Below, in pieces: positions 1 to 8,964 of a stretch of 64,000 bases of DNA; position 1 is the first letter of the stretch; each line of letters starts with the position of its first letter. This stretch comes from Mesorhizobium sp. 113-3-3 (GTDB lineage: Bacteria; Pseudomonadota; Alphaproteobacteria; Rhizobiales; Rhizobiaceae), in assembly GCF_016756495.1 (NCBI RefSeq), contig NZ_AP023243.1, positions 4,592,501 through 4,656,500 of the forward strand, in the 5' to 3' direction. The notes under the pieces are model-generated. The model saw only the letters and a list, made by a program, of their open reading frames with translations, made no database searches and was not told where the DNA came from. The translations under genes were made by a program, and so were the position numbers.

Positions 1-18
1 TAAAAGCGAGAGAACGAG

Positions 19-468
19 ATGCCCGCCCAGACCAACCTCAAGCCGGTGCTGACCGCAGCGCAAGTCAACACGCTGATGGAAACCGTCTATCCGCAACTCA
101 ACGACCAGTTCAGATATTACGAGGCCATCGACGTGTTTCCGGGCGGCTGCACCGTGCGGCTCAATGCCGGCGAGCGGCATTTGCGCCCGGGCGGCACCGT
201 ATCCGGTCCCTCGCTGTTCACGCTGGCCGACATTGGCGGCTATGTCTGTGTGCTCTCCCATGCCGGGCCGGATGCGCTTTCCGTGACGGTCAATCTCGAC
301 ATCAACTTCGTGCGCAAAGCCGAGGCCGGGCCGATCGACGGCCATTGCCGCATCCTGAAGCTCGGAAAGAGCCTGATGGTGTTCGATATCGACATCGTTG
401 CCGGGCCGGAAGGACACACGATCGCGCACGCGACTGGCACCTATTCGATCCCGCCGAAGCGGGTGTGA
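19..468 (+). CDS. PaaI-family hotdog thioesterase
   Basis: 149 aa, single hotdog domain. Proteins of this family hydrolyse acyl- or aryl-CoA thioesters in the cytoplasm; the substrate here cannot be told. The family pattern is visible at residues 58-74: GGT, then SGP, then LADIGG, which carries the usual acidic residue of the central helix. The length is normal for the family. The ATG at 19 follows a purine-rich GAGAGAACGAG stretch that can act as ribosome binding site. The gene upstream is outside the window. The HicB-like gene starts 38 bases downstream on the same strand, so the two may share a transcript. Confidence 0.85.
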   Translation: MPAQTNLKPVLTAAQVNTLMETVYPQLNDQFRYYEAIDVFPGGCTVRLNAGERHLRPGGTVSGPSLFTLADIGGYVCVLSHAGPDALSVTVNLDINFVRKAEAGPIDGHCRILKLGKSLMVFDIDIVAGPEGHTIAHATGTYSIPPKRV

Positions 469-506
469 TATTGACGCTGGCAACCAGAAGCGCCCCGGAA
501 CACGCA

Positions 507-905
507 ATGAAGAATTATTTCGCCTTGGTCGAGAAAGACCCCGACAGCGCGTTCGGTATTCGCTTTCCCGACATTCCCGGATGTTTTTCGGCCGCGGATA
601 CGGCCGAGGACCTCGTACCCAATGCGGTTGAAGCCTTGCAATTGTGGGCGGAGGATATGCCGGCTCCAGAGCCGTCCAGCCACGAAGCGATTTTTGCTCT
701 TCCCGATATACGCAACGCGCTTGCCGAAGGCGGCTATCTGGTCTCGGTGCCGCTCATCGACAATGACAGCGCTGTCGTGAGGGCGAATGTGACTTTCGAG
801 CGCGGTGTCTTGCGGGCGATTGACGCCGCGGCACGGGAACGTGGCATAACGCGATCAGCATTCCTTTCCAGCGCGGCTCGCAAGGAAATCGAGGCAAAGC
901 ACTGA
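507..905 (+). CDS. HicB-like orphan antitoxin
   Basis: 132 aa. The N-terminal half is the partial RNase-H-like fold of HicB, with the signature FPDIPGCFSAADT at residues 20-32. The C-terminal part (about 92-130) looks like a ribbon-helix-helix DNA-binding segment. HicB proteins neutralise the HicA mRNA interferase and repress their own operon. No HicA-sized gene (about 60-80 codons) lies on either side: the thioesterase is upstream, and rplM downstream after a promoter. I chose the ATG at 507 because HicB homology begins there; an in-frame upstream extension would overlap the thioesterase. It may serve a distant toxin or work as a regulator. Confidence 0.8.
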   Translation: MKNYFALVEKDPDSAFGIRFPDIPGCFSAADTAEDLVPNAVEALQLWAEDMPAPEPSSHEAIFALPDIRNALAEGGYLVSVPLIDNDSAVVRANVTFERGVLRAIDAAARERGITRSAFLSSAARKEIEAKH

Positions 906-1010
906 GATCACCCCAAACAAGCAGTCGTTGATCGATGTGGTAAAATAATACCTTTTATTCAACCTATTGTTTTTGCTTAGTTTTTGTAGACATCTGCTTT
1001 TTCCCGCACC

Positions 1011-1039
1011 TTGACGCAACAACCACCCTCGCCTATAAG
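1011..1039 (+). promoter_or_regulatory. sigma70-type promoter of rplM-rpsI
   Basis: TTGACG at 1011-1016 and TATAAG at 1034-1039 are separated by exactly 17 bases. This is close to the housekeeping consensus and the best promoter seen in the window. It lies about 125 bases before the rplM start, leaving a leader of roughly 115 bases. Confidence 0.75.
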
Positions 1040-1055
1040 CCCTCACGAAGCAGCG

Positions 1056-1092
1056 GCCCGCAAAGGCCGCCGTTTTGTTATTGGCGGCGGGC
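1056..1092 (+). promoter_or_regulatory. hairpin in the rplM leader
   Basis: GCCCGC (1056-1061) can pair with GCGGGC (1087-1092), enclosing GCCGCC (1066-1071), which can pair with the GGCGGC of 1083-1088; the two pairings compete for 1087-1088. The structure sits in the transcribed leader. Ribosomal operons are often autoregulated through such leaders, so this is a candidate L13 or S9 control element, but no known motif was recognised. Confidence 0.3.
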
Positions 1093-1162
1093 AAGCGCTC
1101 ATCGCCAATCCAAGCAACAAGAAACGCCTTCGCTTTGAAGGTCAAAACCGAGAGCAGAAAAC

Positions 1163-1627
1163 ATGACAACCTTTTCGCAGAAGCCTGCGGATGTGGTGAA
1201 GAAGTGGATCCTGATCGACGCCGAAGGTCTCGTCGTTGGTCGTCTGGCCACTGTCATCGCCAATCATCTTCGCGGCAAGCACAAGCCGACCTTCACCCCG
1301 CATGTCGACGACGGCGACAATGTCATCGTCATCAATGCCGACAAGGTGGTGTTCACCGGCAAGAAATTCACCGACAAGGTCTATTACTGGCACACCGGCC
1401 ACCCCGGCGGCATCAAGGAGCGCACCGCGCGCCAGCTGCTCGAGGGTCGTTTCCCCGAGCGTGTCGTCGAGAAGGCCGTTGAGCGCATGGTCCCGCGTGG
1501 CCCGCTCGGCCGTCGCCAGATGAAGAACCTGCGCGTCTATGCAGGCGCAGAGCATCCGCATGTCGCCCAGCAGCCAGAAGTCCTCGACGTGGCCAAGCTG
1601 AATTCCAAGAACAAGAAGGTCGCATAA
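1163..1627 (+). CDS. rplM: 50S ribosomal protein L13
   Basis: 154 aa, slightly longer than the E. coli protein of 142 aa. L13 is an early-assembling protein of the large subunit that binds 23S rRNA. The conserved core is plain: a [16 protein letters not shown] start region, the [13 protein letters not shown] segment, and KMVPRG-type residues (here [17 protein letters not shown]) in the second half. The first gene of the usual bacterial rplM-rpsI pair; rpsI begins one base after its stop. Expression from the promoter at 1011-1039 is inferred. Confidence 0.98.
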   Translation: MTTFSQKPADVVKKWILIDAEGLVVGRLATVIANHLRGKHKPTFTPHVDDGDNVIVINADKVVFTGKKFTDKVYYWHTGHPGGIKERTARQLLEGRFPERVVEKAVERMVPRGPLGRRQMKNLRVYAGAEHPHVAQQPEVLDVAKLNSKNKKVA

Positions 1628-1628
1628 G

Positions 1629-2111
1629 ATGGCTGAGCTTTCCTCGCTCGCAGAACTGGGCGCCGCCACCGGCAACACCAATACGCAGGCCGCGGCACCC
1701 GTCCACGTCCAGAAGCTCGACAAGTCGGGCCGCGCCTATGCCACCGGCAAGCGCAAGAACGCCATTGCGCGTGTCTGGGTGAAGCCGGGTTCCGGCAAGA
1801 TCGTCGTCAACGACAAGGAATTCGCGACCTATTTCGCGCGTCCGGTCCTGCAGATGATCCTCAACCAGCCGATCATCGCTTCCAACCGCGCAGGCCAGTA
1901 CGACATCGTCGCCACCGTTGTCGGCGGCGGCCTCTCCGGCCAGGCCGGTGCGGTTCGTCACGGCATCTCCAAGGCGCTGACCTACTACGAGCCGGCGCTG
2001 CGCGCCGTGCTCAAGAAGGGCGGCTTCCTGACCCGCGACAGCCGCGTCGTCGAGCGCAAGAAGTACGGCAAGGCGAAGGCCCGCCGCAGCTTCCAGTTCT
2101 CGAAGCGCTAA
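1629..2111 (+). CDS. rpsI: 30S ribosomal protein S9
   Basis: 160 aa, longer than the E. coli form (130 aa) because of an N-terminal extension of about 35 residues, which is usual in alphaproteobacteria. S9 sits in the head of the small subunit; its C-terminal tail reaches the P-site tRNA. Core motifs are [18 protein letters not shown] near residue 37 and the basic tail ending in RRSFQFSKR, whose last Arg is the conserved tRNA-contacting residue. It follows rplM after a single base and is followed by a strong terminator, so the two form one operon. Confidence 0.98.
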   Translation: MAELSSLAELGAATGNTNTQAAAPVHVQKLDKSGRAYATGKRKNAIARVWVKPGSGKIVVNDKEFATYFARPVLQMILNQPIIASNRAGQYDIVATVVGGGLSGQAGAVRHGISKALTYYEPALRAVLKKGGFLTRDSRVVERKKYGKAKARRSFQFSKR

Positions 2112-2135
2112 GCGCTACGAAACTTCAGACAATCG

Positions 2136-2163
2136 AAAAGGCCGCCTCCGGGCGGCCTTTTTG
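2136..2163 (+). terminator. rho-independent terminator of rplM-rpsI
   Basis: AAAAGGCCGCC (2136-2146), a TCCG loop and GGCGGCCTTTT form a perfect GC-rich stem followed by a T run. It lies 25 bases after the rpsI stop. The A run at its left end could also stop the leftward MFS gene, which ends at 2176. Confidence 0.9.
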
Positions 2164-2175
2164 CATTACGCATCC

Positions 2176-3558
2176 CTATGCGGCGGAATGGTCGGCGTCT
2201 CGGATGAACAGGAATGCGCAAAGTGCGGAAACGGCCACGGCAAGCGCTGAGGCCAGGAATGCCAGTTGCATGCCCTGGATCGTGCCCAGCGCCAGAGCGG
2301 AGCCAAACAGCGCCACGCCGATCGCCCCGCCCGACTGGCGCACTGTGTTGAGTACGCCCGAGGCTGTTCCCGACATCGCCGTCGGCACGGACGACAGCAG
2401 CGCTGTGGTCATGGCGGGTACCGCGAGACCGATGCCGACCGGCAGGAACAGCAGCCGCCACAGCAGTGACAGATAGGACGTGTCGGGCTGGATCAGGGCC
2501 ATCAGGCCGAAACCGGCCGCGCCGACAAGCAGGCCGATCGCCATCGGCAATCTTGGGCCATAGGTGGCGGCGATGCGCCCGGCGGCAATGTTCGACACGG
2601 TGACCGCCGCCATGAATGGCAGGAAGGCAAGCCCGGTCATCTCGGGCGAAAAATGCCTTTCCTGCTGGAAATAGAGGCTGAGCATGAAGATGGTGCCGTA
2701 AAGCGTCAGGTTGACCGCCAGTCCGACGAGGCTGGTCGCCGCCGGTACACGACTGGCAAACAGCTTCAGCGGAAACATCGGTGCCTTGGTCCGGCTCTCG
2801 ACCAGCAGGAACAGGCTTCCGGCCACCGCCGCCACGACCAACCCGCCGATGACAAGCATCGAAGTCCAGCCGGACGAGCCAGTCTCGATGAAGGCGCCCG
2901 TCAGCGAAAACAGCGTCAGCACGACAAGCCCCTGCCCGGCCCAGTCGATCGGTGGCCGCTCGGCCTTGAGCGGCGTTTCCTCAAGAAACCGGTAGGCCAT
3001 CCAGATGGCGAGAGCGCCGATGGGCAGGTTGACCAGAAAAATGCTGGCCCAGCCCAGCGACGCGACCATGAAGCCGCCGAGCACCGGGCCGGCCGACAGC
3101 GCTATACCGCCGGCCGCCGTCCACAGGCCGACGGCACGCGCCCGGCGTGGCTTGTCTGAGGCATAGGCACGGTTGAGCAGCGCTAGCGAACACGGCATCA
3201 GCAAGGCGGCGCCCGCGCCCTGCACGGCACGCGCCGCGATCAGCACCCAGGGGCTCTGCGCCAGGCCACAGACCAGCGAGGCGATGCTGAACAGCGCCAT
3301 GCCGCCGACGAACACGCGGCGGGCGCCGATCCTGTCGCCGAGCGCGCCGCCGGCGAGCAGCAGCGAGGCGAAGGCAAGCGTGTAGGCGTCGACCACCCAT
3401 TGCAGGCCGCCTATGCCCATCGAGAGCGCGGCGCCGATTCTGTTCAGCGCGACATTGACGATGGAGACATCGAGCTGCACCACCACGAAACCGAGACTGG
3501 TGGCGGCGACGGTGGCGGCATAGGCCGCGCGGGGTTTGAAAACGATGGTGTCGGGCAT
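2176..3558 (-). CDS. MFS drug-type exporter, DHA2 family
   Basis: 460 aa from the ATG at 3558; a GTG at 3588 would add ten residues. About 14 membrane segments, as expected for the 14-TM EmrB/QacA branch of the major facilitator superfamily, which exports hydrophobic compounds by proton antiport. The family motif LDVSIVNVAL lies in the first membrane helix, and GDRIGARRVFVGG matches motif A in the loop after helix 2. The substrate cannot be inferred; no partner adaptor (EmrA) gene or adjacent regulator is present. It converges on the rplM-rpsI terminator. Confidence 0.85.
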   Translation of the reverse strand: MPDTIVFKPRAAYAATVAATSLGFVVVQLDVSIVNVALNRIGAALSMGIGGLQWVVDAYTLAFASLLLAGGALGDRIGARRVFVGGMALFSIASLVCGLAQSPWVLIAARAVQGAGAALLMPCSLALLNRAYASDKPRRARAVGLWTAAGGIALSAGPVLGGFMVASLGWASIFLVNLPIGALAIWMAYRFLEETPLKAERPPIDWAGQGLVVLTLFSLTGAFIETGSSGWTSMLVIGGLVVAAVAGSLFLLVESRTKAPMFPLKLFASRVPAATSLVGLAVNLTLYGTIFMLSLYFQQERHFSPEMTGLAFLPFMAAVTVSNIAAGRIAATYGPRLPMAIGLLVGAAGFGLMALIQPDTSYLSLLWRLLFLPVGIGLAVPAMTTALLSSVPTAMSGTASGVLNTVRQSGGAIGVALFGSALALGTIQGMQLAFLASALAVAVSALCAFLFIRDADHSAA

Positions 3559-3646
3559 GCCCACGGGGTAACGGGTCGTCACTGACACCGTTCCGTCAGG
3601 AGAGGCCAGCCTGCGACAATCAGGCCGGGATGCCGATCACGGCATA

Positions 3647-4705
3647 TCAATTGATGCTGGCGGTCGCGGCGGGCTCGATGCGTTCGCCTGTCCCGGCATA
3701 GGGCACGCGAAAACCGTTCGCTGAGAGCCAGTCGATGGCTGCCTTTGGCTCGTCGGTCTGGATGATGGTGGCGCCGCGGTCAGCCCAGAAACCCCAGGCT
3801 TCGCGCGGCAGACTGGCCTGGACCGCCAGTTCGTCGCCACGGCCGCCGGCGAGGAAGCCGCCCGGCTTGTTGACGATGGCGTAGGTGTCGGCCCAGATGT
3901 GCCAGTTACCCCGAACCGCGGCGGCACGCATGCGTGTGCTGAACAGCGGTCCACCGGTTTCGGTCAGGGTTTCGGCGCCTGCCCGCCAGTTGATCAGTTC
4001 GATCGCGCGTGGCGAGAAGGCGTGGTCGACCGTTTCGGCGAAACCTGCATCATGCACCGCGTCATCGGCGATGATCGGCATGAACTGGACGCCGCCGCCG
4101 ATCGCGGCCATGGCCGCCTTCACCGTCGCAATCCTGGTCTGGTTCCAGAGGTTTTCCTTGACGATGACCTGGTCGGCCATGCCGAGATCGCGCGCCACCG
4201 CGATCATGCCCGGGAGGTCGCCGACGTCGAGCTTGTTGTCGAGATTGATGAGGATCCTGTCCCTGGTCGCCAGCAGCATTTCGCGCAACGTCGAAACCCT
4301 CTCGTCGGTGACGGCGCGGGTGCCCTCGATCACCAGCCGGCAAGCCTTCAGTTCCGCCAACGTGTATTTCACCACCTCGCCCTTGCAGGTCGTGGTGCGG
4401 TCGAGCCAGCTGTCATGCATGACGACGAAAGCGCCGTCCTTCGAGCGCCTGATGTCGACCTCGACAATCTCGGCGCCCATCGCGATCGATCCTTCGACAG
4501 CGGCGCGCGAATTTTCCGCATAGAGCGTCTTGCCGGCCTGCATGCTGCCGGCCCGATGCGCGGCCACCATGACATGGTCGCGCCACTGGTTGGCATGCTC
4601 GAAGCGGTCGAGGATCTGCCTGGCGCGGCTTTCGCCCGCAAAGGCCTGACCGGAGACGGCCGCAAGGGCGGTGCAAAGCAGAAGGCTCAGCCAGATTGTC
4701 CGCAT
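3647..4705 (-). CDS. exported glycerophosphodiester phosphodiesterase family protein
   Basis: 352 aa. A Sec signal peptide is evident (MRTIWLSLLLCTALAAVSGQAFA, cleavage after AFA at about 23). The GDPD TIM-barrel pattern follows: HRAGS near residue 50, then EIVEVDIRRSKDGAFVVMHD with the metal and catalytic acid/His residues, then LDRTTTCKG. Most family members read HRG where this one has HRA. The enzymes split glycerophosphodiesters to glycerol 3-phosphate and an alcohol, in the periplasm in this case. The substrate is not certain. The C-terminal half has the typical DEPKAAIDWLSANGF closing segment. Confidence 0.82.
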   Translation of the reverse strand: MRTIWLSLLLCTALAAVSGQAFAGESRARQILDRFEHANQWRDHVMVAAHRAGSMQAGKTLYAENSRAAVEGSIAMGAEIVEVDIRRSKDGAFVVMHDSWLDRTTTCKGEVVKYTLAELKACRLVIEGTRAVTDERVSTLREMLLATRDRILINLDNKLDVGDLPGMIAVARDLGMADQVIVKENLWNQTRIATVKAAMAAIGGGVQFMPIIADDAVHDAGFAETVDHAFSPRAIELINWRAGAETLTETGGPLFSTRMRAAAVRGNWHIWADTYAIVNKPGGFLAGGRGDELAVQASLPREAWGFWADRGATIIQTDEPKAAIDWLSANGFRVPYAGTGERIEPAATASIN

Positions 4706-4801
4706 CGAGAATCGCTCCTTGCCGGATCGAAGCCGGAATAGGCGATGCCCGTGACACCTGGGTGAACGAAGCCGGCTAGCGGCTTTCGCAAAATGTCCGC
4801 G

Positions 4802-6010
4802 TCAGATGCGCTTCGACAGCCGGCGGAACCAGGCCATGGCCGGCATCTCCACCAGCCGCCAGGTGATCCATGAGGCTGCGATGGTGGCGACGAGCATGAC
4901 GACGATTGCCACGGTTCCGGTCCAGCCAGTGCCGAAGCCGGTCGCCGGCTCGCCGCGCAGCACGATGTCGCCGACCAGGCCCAGGCCGAGCTTGCGCTCG
5001 ACGAGCCCGGCAACGTTGATCAGGCGTGCCTGGACGAAGATGTGGACCATGTAGATCGAATAGGACAGCGCGCCGAGCGTCAGCATGAAAGGCGCCCGCA
5101 GCAAAGCGGAAATCCAGCCGCCTTCATGGGCAAAGAGAAACAGCGCCAGCGCGAACACCAGGGGCGCGGCGATGCCGAAATCATTGCTGCCCGCCAGTGA
5201 GACGAAGAGGACGATGACCGCCACCATGATGGTTTCGGCAAGGGTCCAGCTCAGCCGCGGGCCGCTCCTGGCGAGGAGCTGTCGCGCCTCTGCAATGGAA
5301 TCATGCTGAAACCAGGCCAGCAGGGCGCCGAGCGCGAAGCCGTAGAGGCAGCGGATGAAGCCGAAATCGTAGGATACGTCCATATGATGCGTGGAGAAGC
5401 CGAGCAGGAACAGCGGCGCGGTGACGGCGGCGGCGACAAGCCATATCCAGGCACGCGCGCCGGCGACGAAGACCACGGCCGCGAACAGGAGATAGGCGAA
5501 GAACTCCGCCGAAATGCTCCAGCTCGGCGCATTCCAGGTCAGCCGGTCCTCGAAGCCCATCCCTTGCAGCAGGAGCAGATTGGCAAGCAAGCTCTTCAAA
5601 TCGAAACCGCCGGTGAAGGGCGCAGCGCCGGCGCCATGCAGCTGCGGCAGCATCAGCCGCAGCAGTTCGAAGCCCGCAAAGGCCGCGAGCATGACGAGAT
5701 GCAGCGGGTAGATGCGGCCGAAGCGCACCAATGCGAAGCGGGCGACCTGTGCCGGCTGGTTCAACCGATCGGCATAGCTGCTGGCGATGACGAAGCCGGA
5801 AAGCACGAAGAAGAAATCGACGAAAAGATAGGACGAACCGATGAAGCTGCTCTGCGAGATCGCGGAAGCGGTCGGGAAATGAAACAGCGCCACGAGAAGC
5901 GCGCAGATGCCGCGCCACGAATCGAGGACCTGGAAGCGCTCGCCCGCTATCGTGCCGGCATGGGTCGACACCACGGCATCGGACGGATTAAGAAACGCGG
6001 CCTGCGTCAT
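4802..6010 (-). CDS. membrane acyltransferase (acyltransferase 3 / OafA family)
   Basis: 402 aa from the ATG at 6010. A longer in-frame reading to 6451 exists but would run through the divergent agmatinase gene, so it is rejected. The family signature is present near the N terminus: LDSWRGICALLVALFHF with the conserved Arg and His, then FVDFFFVLSGFVIASSY. About ten membrane segments follow. These proteins O-acetylate or succinylate periplasmic polysaccharides or lipids from a cytoplasmic acyl donor. The substrate is unknown; it is a candidate modifier of the exopolysaccharide encoded about 15 kb away, but nothing in the sequence proves that. Confidence 0.85.
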   Translation of the reverse strand: MTQAAFLNPSDAVVSTHAGTIAGERFQVLDSWRGICALLVALFHFPTASAISQSSFIGSSYLFVDFFFVLSGFVIASSYADRLNQPAQVARFALVRFGRIYPLHLVMLAAFAGFELLRLMLPQLHGAGAAPFTGGFDLKSLLANLLLLQGMGFEDRLTWNAPSWSISAEFFAYLLFAAVVFVAGARAWIWLVAAAVTAPLFLLGFSTHHMDVSYDFGFIRCLYGFALGALLAWFQHDSIAEARQLLARSGPRLSWTLAETIMVAVIVLFVSLAGSNDFGIAAPLVFALALFLFAHEGGWISALLRAPFMLTLGALSYSIYMVHIFVQARLINVAGLVERKLGLGLVGDIVLRGEPATGFGTGWTGTVAIVVMLVATIAASWITWRLVEMPAMAWFRRLSKRI

Positions 6011-6133
6011 GATGGTACAGATCCTGTCTTGCCGTGGCACCCGGGCGGGGCCATTTCGTCTCCCCAAGCTGTGACTGGCATCTTCCATGCCGGTTCTGTA
6101 GTTGTTGCACCCCGATGAAAACGAGGACCAGTA

Positions 6134-7141
6134 ATGGCGACCAAGAACATCGACCACGCCTTCACCGCCCGCTCCAAAACGGGCGGCGCCCTTGAGCCGA
6201 CCTATTCCGGCGCGCTGTCGTTCATGCGGCGCAAATACACCAAGGACGTGAAGGGCGCGGATGCTGTGGTGTGGGGCATCCCCTTCGACGCCGCCGTCAC
6301 CAACCGGCCCGGCGCCCGATTCGGGCCGCAGGCTATACGCCGCGCCTCGGCGATCCTCGACAATGACCCGCAATACCCGTTCTCGCGCGATCTGTTCGAG
6401 CACCTCGCGGTGGTCGATTACGGCGACTGCCTGCTCGATTCGGGCAACCATCAGAAGACGCCCGGCACGATCGAGCGCGAGGCGGCCAAGATCCTGAAAT
6501 CAGGCGCCTTCCTTTTGACGCTCGGCGGCGACCATTTCGTCACCTGGCCGCTGCTCAAGGCGCATGCCGCCATCCACGGACCACTTGCCCTGGTGCAGTT
6601 CGACGCGCATCAGGACACATGGGAGGATGACGGCAAGCGCATCGACCACGGATCCTTCGTCGGCCGCGCGGTCAAGGAAGGCATCATCGATCCCGACCGG
6701 TCGATCCAGATCGGCATCCGGACGCACGCGCCCGACACGTTCGGCATCAAGATCCTCTATGGCCACGAGATCGAGGAGATGCGCGCCTCCGACATCGCCT
6801 ACGCCATCGTCGACCGCACCGGCGGCAAGAAGACGTACCTGACCTTCGACATCGACTGCCTCGATCCGGCCTATGCGCCCGGAACCGGCACGCCGGTGGC
6901 CGGCGGGCCGTCCTCGGCGAAGATCCTGTCGACGCTGCGCCAGCTCAACCAGGTCGATATTGTCGGCGCCGACGTCGTGGAGGTTGCGCCGGCCTACGAT
7001 CACGCCGATATAACGGCGATCGCCGGCTCGATGGTGGCCATGCAGTATCTCGGCCTGCTGGCTGAACGAAAGGCACGGCAGGAAGAGATGAACAACGGCA
7101 ATCACAACGGTGCCGCCGTGAATCACGGCAACGGCATATAG
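6134..7141 (+). CDS. speB: agmatinase / ureohydrolase
   Basis: 335 aa, arginase-agmatinase fold. Binuclear manganese ligands are all present: GGDHF (131-135), DAHQD (157-161) and DIDCLDP (from 239). Agmatinase makes putrescine and urea from agmatine; other members of this fold use guanidinobutyrate, other guanidino acids or arginine, so the substrate is likely but not certain. The last 16 residues form an Asn/Gly/His-rich tail that is not part of the fold. It is followed 30 bases later by argC, an arrangement common in Rhizobiales and tying it to arginine metabolism. The promoter must lie in the 123 bases shared with the divergent acyltransferase gene. Confidence 0.87.
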   Translation: MATKNIDHAFTARSKTGGALEPTYSGALSFMRRKYTKDVKGADAVVWGIPFDAAVTNRPGARFGPQAIRRASAILDNDPQYPFSRDLFEHLAVVDYGDCLLDSGNHQKTPGTIEREAAKILKSGAFLLTLGGDHFVTWPLLKAHAAIHGPLALVQFDAHQDTWEDDGKRIDHGSFVGRAVKEGIIDPDRSIQIGIRTHAPDTFGIKILYGHEIEEMRASDIAYAIVDRTGGKKTYLTFDIDCLDPAYAPGTGTPVAGGPSSAKILSTLRQLNQVDIVGADVVEVAPAYDHADITAIAGSMVAMQYLGLLAERKARQEEMNNGNHNGAAVNHGNGI

Positions 7142-7171
7142 TCTCGGAATATCAGGGAATTTGATCAGGTC

Positions 7172-8098
7172 ATGAAACCGAAAATCTTCATCGACGGCGA
7201 GCACGGCACCACCGGCCTGCAAATCCGGGCGCTGCTTGCCGAGCGTGGCGACCTGGAGATCATTTCCATTCCCACCGAGCGCCGCAAGGAAACGGCGGCG
7301 CGCGCCGAATTCCTCAATGCCGCCAATATCGCGATCCTGTGTCTGCCGGACGATGCGGCGAAGGAGAGCGTCTCGCTGATCGCCAACGACACCACCAAGG
7401 TCATCGATGCCTCGACCGCGCATCGCGTGGCCGAAGGCTGGGCCTATGGCTTCGCCGAGATGGACAAGGAGCAGGCGAAGACGATCGCCACGGCCAAGCG
7501 CGTCGCCAATCCCGGTTGCTGGCCGCAGGGACCGATCGCGACGCTGCGGCCACTGGTTGCCGCCGGCCTGCTGCCGGCGGACTTCCCGATCACCGTCAAC
7601 GGCATTTCGGGCTATTCGGGTGGCGGTCGGCCGATGATCGAAGATTATGTCGCCAAGGGCGAGGACGCTTCGGAGTTCCTGCCCTATGGCCTGACCCTGC
7701 AGCACAAGCATGTGCCGGAACTGCGGGCCTATGCGAAGCTGTCACATGATCCGATCATGCAGCCGGCGGTCGGCAATTTCGCCCAGGGCATGATCACGGT
7801 GGTGCCGCTGCAGCTCGGCAGCCTCGACCATGTGCCGACCGGCGCCGAACTTCATGCGGCGATTGCCGACCATTTCGCCGCCATCAAGGGCGGCGTGGTA
7901 GAGGTGGCGCCCTATGCGCAACTGGAGCGCATGCCGGAGATCGATCCCGAAATCTACAACGGCACCAACCGCATGAAGGTCTATGTCTTTGCCAACGACA
8001 AGAGCGCGCAGGCGCTGCTGCTGGCGGTCTACGACAATCTCGGCAAGGGTGCTTCGGGCGCAGCCGTCCAGAACATGGACCTGATGCTCGGGCTTTGA
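7172..8098 (+). CDS. argC: N-acetyl-gamma-glutamyl-phosphate reductase (short form)
   Basis: 308 aa, matching the short type 2 ArgC rather than the roughly 345 aa type 1. The enzyme reduces N-acetylglutamyl phosphate to the semialdehyde with NADPH, the third step of arginine synthesis. The nucleotide-binding start IFIDGEHGTTG (5-15) and the catalytic motif NPGCWPQGP with the nucleophile Cys116 are visible. Its stop shares one base with the start of the kinase-like gene downstream (TGATG), so these two are translationally coupled. Confidence 0.95.
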   Translation: MKPKIFIDGEHGTTGLQIRALLAERGDLEIISIPTERRKETAARAEFLNAANIAILCLPDDAAKESVSLIANDTTKVIDASTAHRVAEGWAYGFAEMDKEQAKTIATAKRVANPGCWPQGPIATLRPLVAAGLLPADFPITVNGISGYSGGGRPMIEDYVAKGEDASEFLPYGLTLQHKHVPELRAYAKLSHDPIMQPAVGNFAQGMITVVPLQLGSLDHVPTGAELHAAIADHFAAIKGGVVEVAPYAQLERMPEIDPEIYNGTNRMKVYVFANDKSAQALLLAVYDNLGKGASGAAVQNMDLMLGL

Positions 8099-8937
8099 TG
8101 AACGCACCAGCCTTCCCGGCGCGCTGGAAAGTCAGCGCGCCCGAACTCATTGCCGAAACCTTTTCGAGCCGCATCTGGAAGGTTGTTCGCGAGGACGGCT
8201 CGCCGGCTGTCGTCAAGGCGCTCAAGCCTTTCGACGATGTCGCCGACGAACTGCGTGGCGAACATTTTCTCGCCTGGCGGCGCGGCGAAGGCGCGGTGCG
8301 CCTGCTTGGGCGCGACGGCCACAGCATGCTGCTCGAATATGCAGGCGACATGTTGCTTGCGCGGGTTCTCGATGAACAGGGCGATAACGCCGCGACCGCG
8401 ATCGCGGCGGAGGTGATGGCGAAGCTGTTTTCGCCATCCAAACACCCCTACCCGCCCGAGCTTCAGCCACTCAGGGAGCGGTACGTCAGCCTGTTCAAGA
8501 AAGCCGCGACAGATCGCGCTGCCGGTGATGACAGCCTCTATGTCGAGGCCGCAGCCATCGCCGAGCGGCTGCTGTCCAATCCGCACGACATCAGGCCGCT
8601 GCATGGCGACCTGCACCACGACAACATCCTGCACGGCCGGCGCGGCTGGCTGGTGATCGACCCGAAGGGCGTGCTCGGCGACCCGGGCTTCGACGCCGCC
8701 AACATGTTCTACAACCCGCTCGACCGCGACGCGCTCTGCCTCGATCCCCAGCGGATCGCGCATATGGCCGAAGTCTTTGCCAGGACGCTGGGGCAGTCGC
8801 CGGCGGCGATACTGGACCATGCCATCGCCTATGGCTGCCTGTCCGCGGCCTGGCACCACGAGGACGAGAACGCGGTCGATGAGAACCGTGAACTGTCGAT
8901 CGCCAAGGCGATCCGGGCGGTACGGGCGAATTTCTGA
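8098..8937 (+). CDS. APH-fold small-molecule kinase (APH_6/hydroxyurea type)
   Basis: 279 aa from the ATG overlapping the argC stop by one base. The kinase catalytic loop HGDLHHDN (169-176) and the metal-binding IDPKG (187-191) are intact. The overall pattern resembles the family that contains streptomycin 6-kinases and hydroxyurea-modifying kinases. Chromosomal members in rhizobia may have a metabolic role, and close coupling to argC gives no support for an antibiotic role. A resistance phenotype should not be assumed. Confidence 0.75.
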   Translation: MNAPAFPARWKVSAPELIAETFSSRIWKVVREDGSPAVVKALKPFDDVADELRGEHFLAWRRGEGAVRLLGRDGHSMLLEYAGDMLLARVLDEQGDNAATAIAAEVMAKLFSPSKHPYPPELQPLRERYVSLFKKAATDRAAGDDSLYVEAAAIAERLLSNPHDIRPLHGDLHHDNILHGRRGWLVIDPKGVLGDPGFDAANMFYNPLDRDALCLDPQRIAHMAEVFARTLGQSPAAILDHAIAYGCLSAAWHHEDENAVDENRELSIAKAIRAVRANF

Positions 8938-8964
8938 CTCAGGGACGGGGCGACAGGCTCCCCG

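Noticed and set aside
4802..6451. Longer acyltransferase reading with 147 extra N-terminal residues
   Set aside because: The extension runs through the divergent agmatinase gene and shows no family homology before MTQAAFLNP.
8098..8937. Antibiotic resistance determinant
   Set aside because: The kinase fold is shared with metabolic enzymes, and its coupling to argC gives no support for a resistance role.
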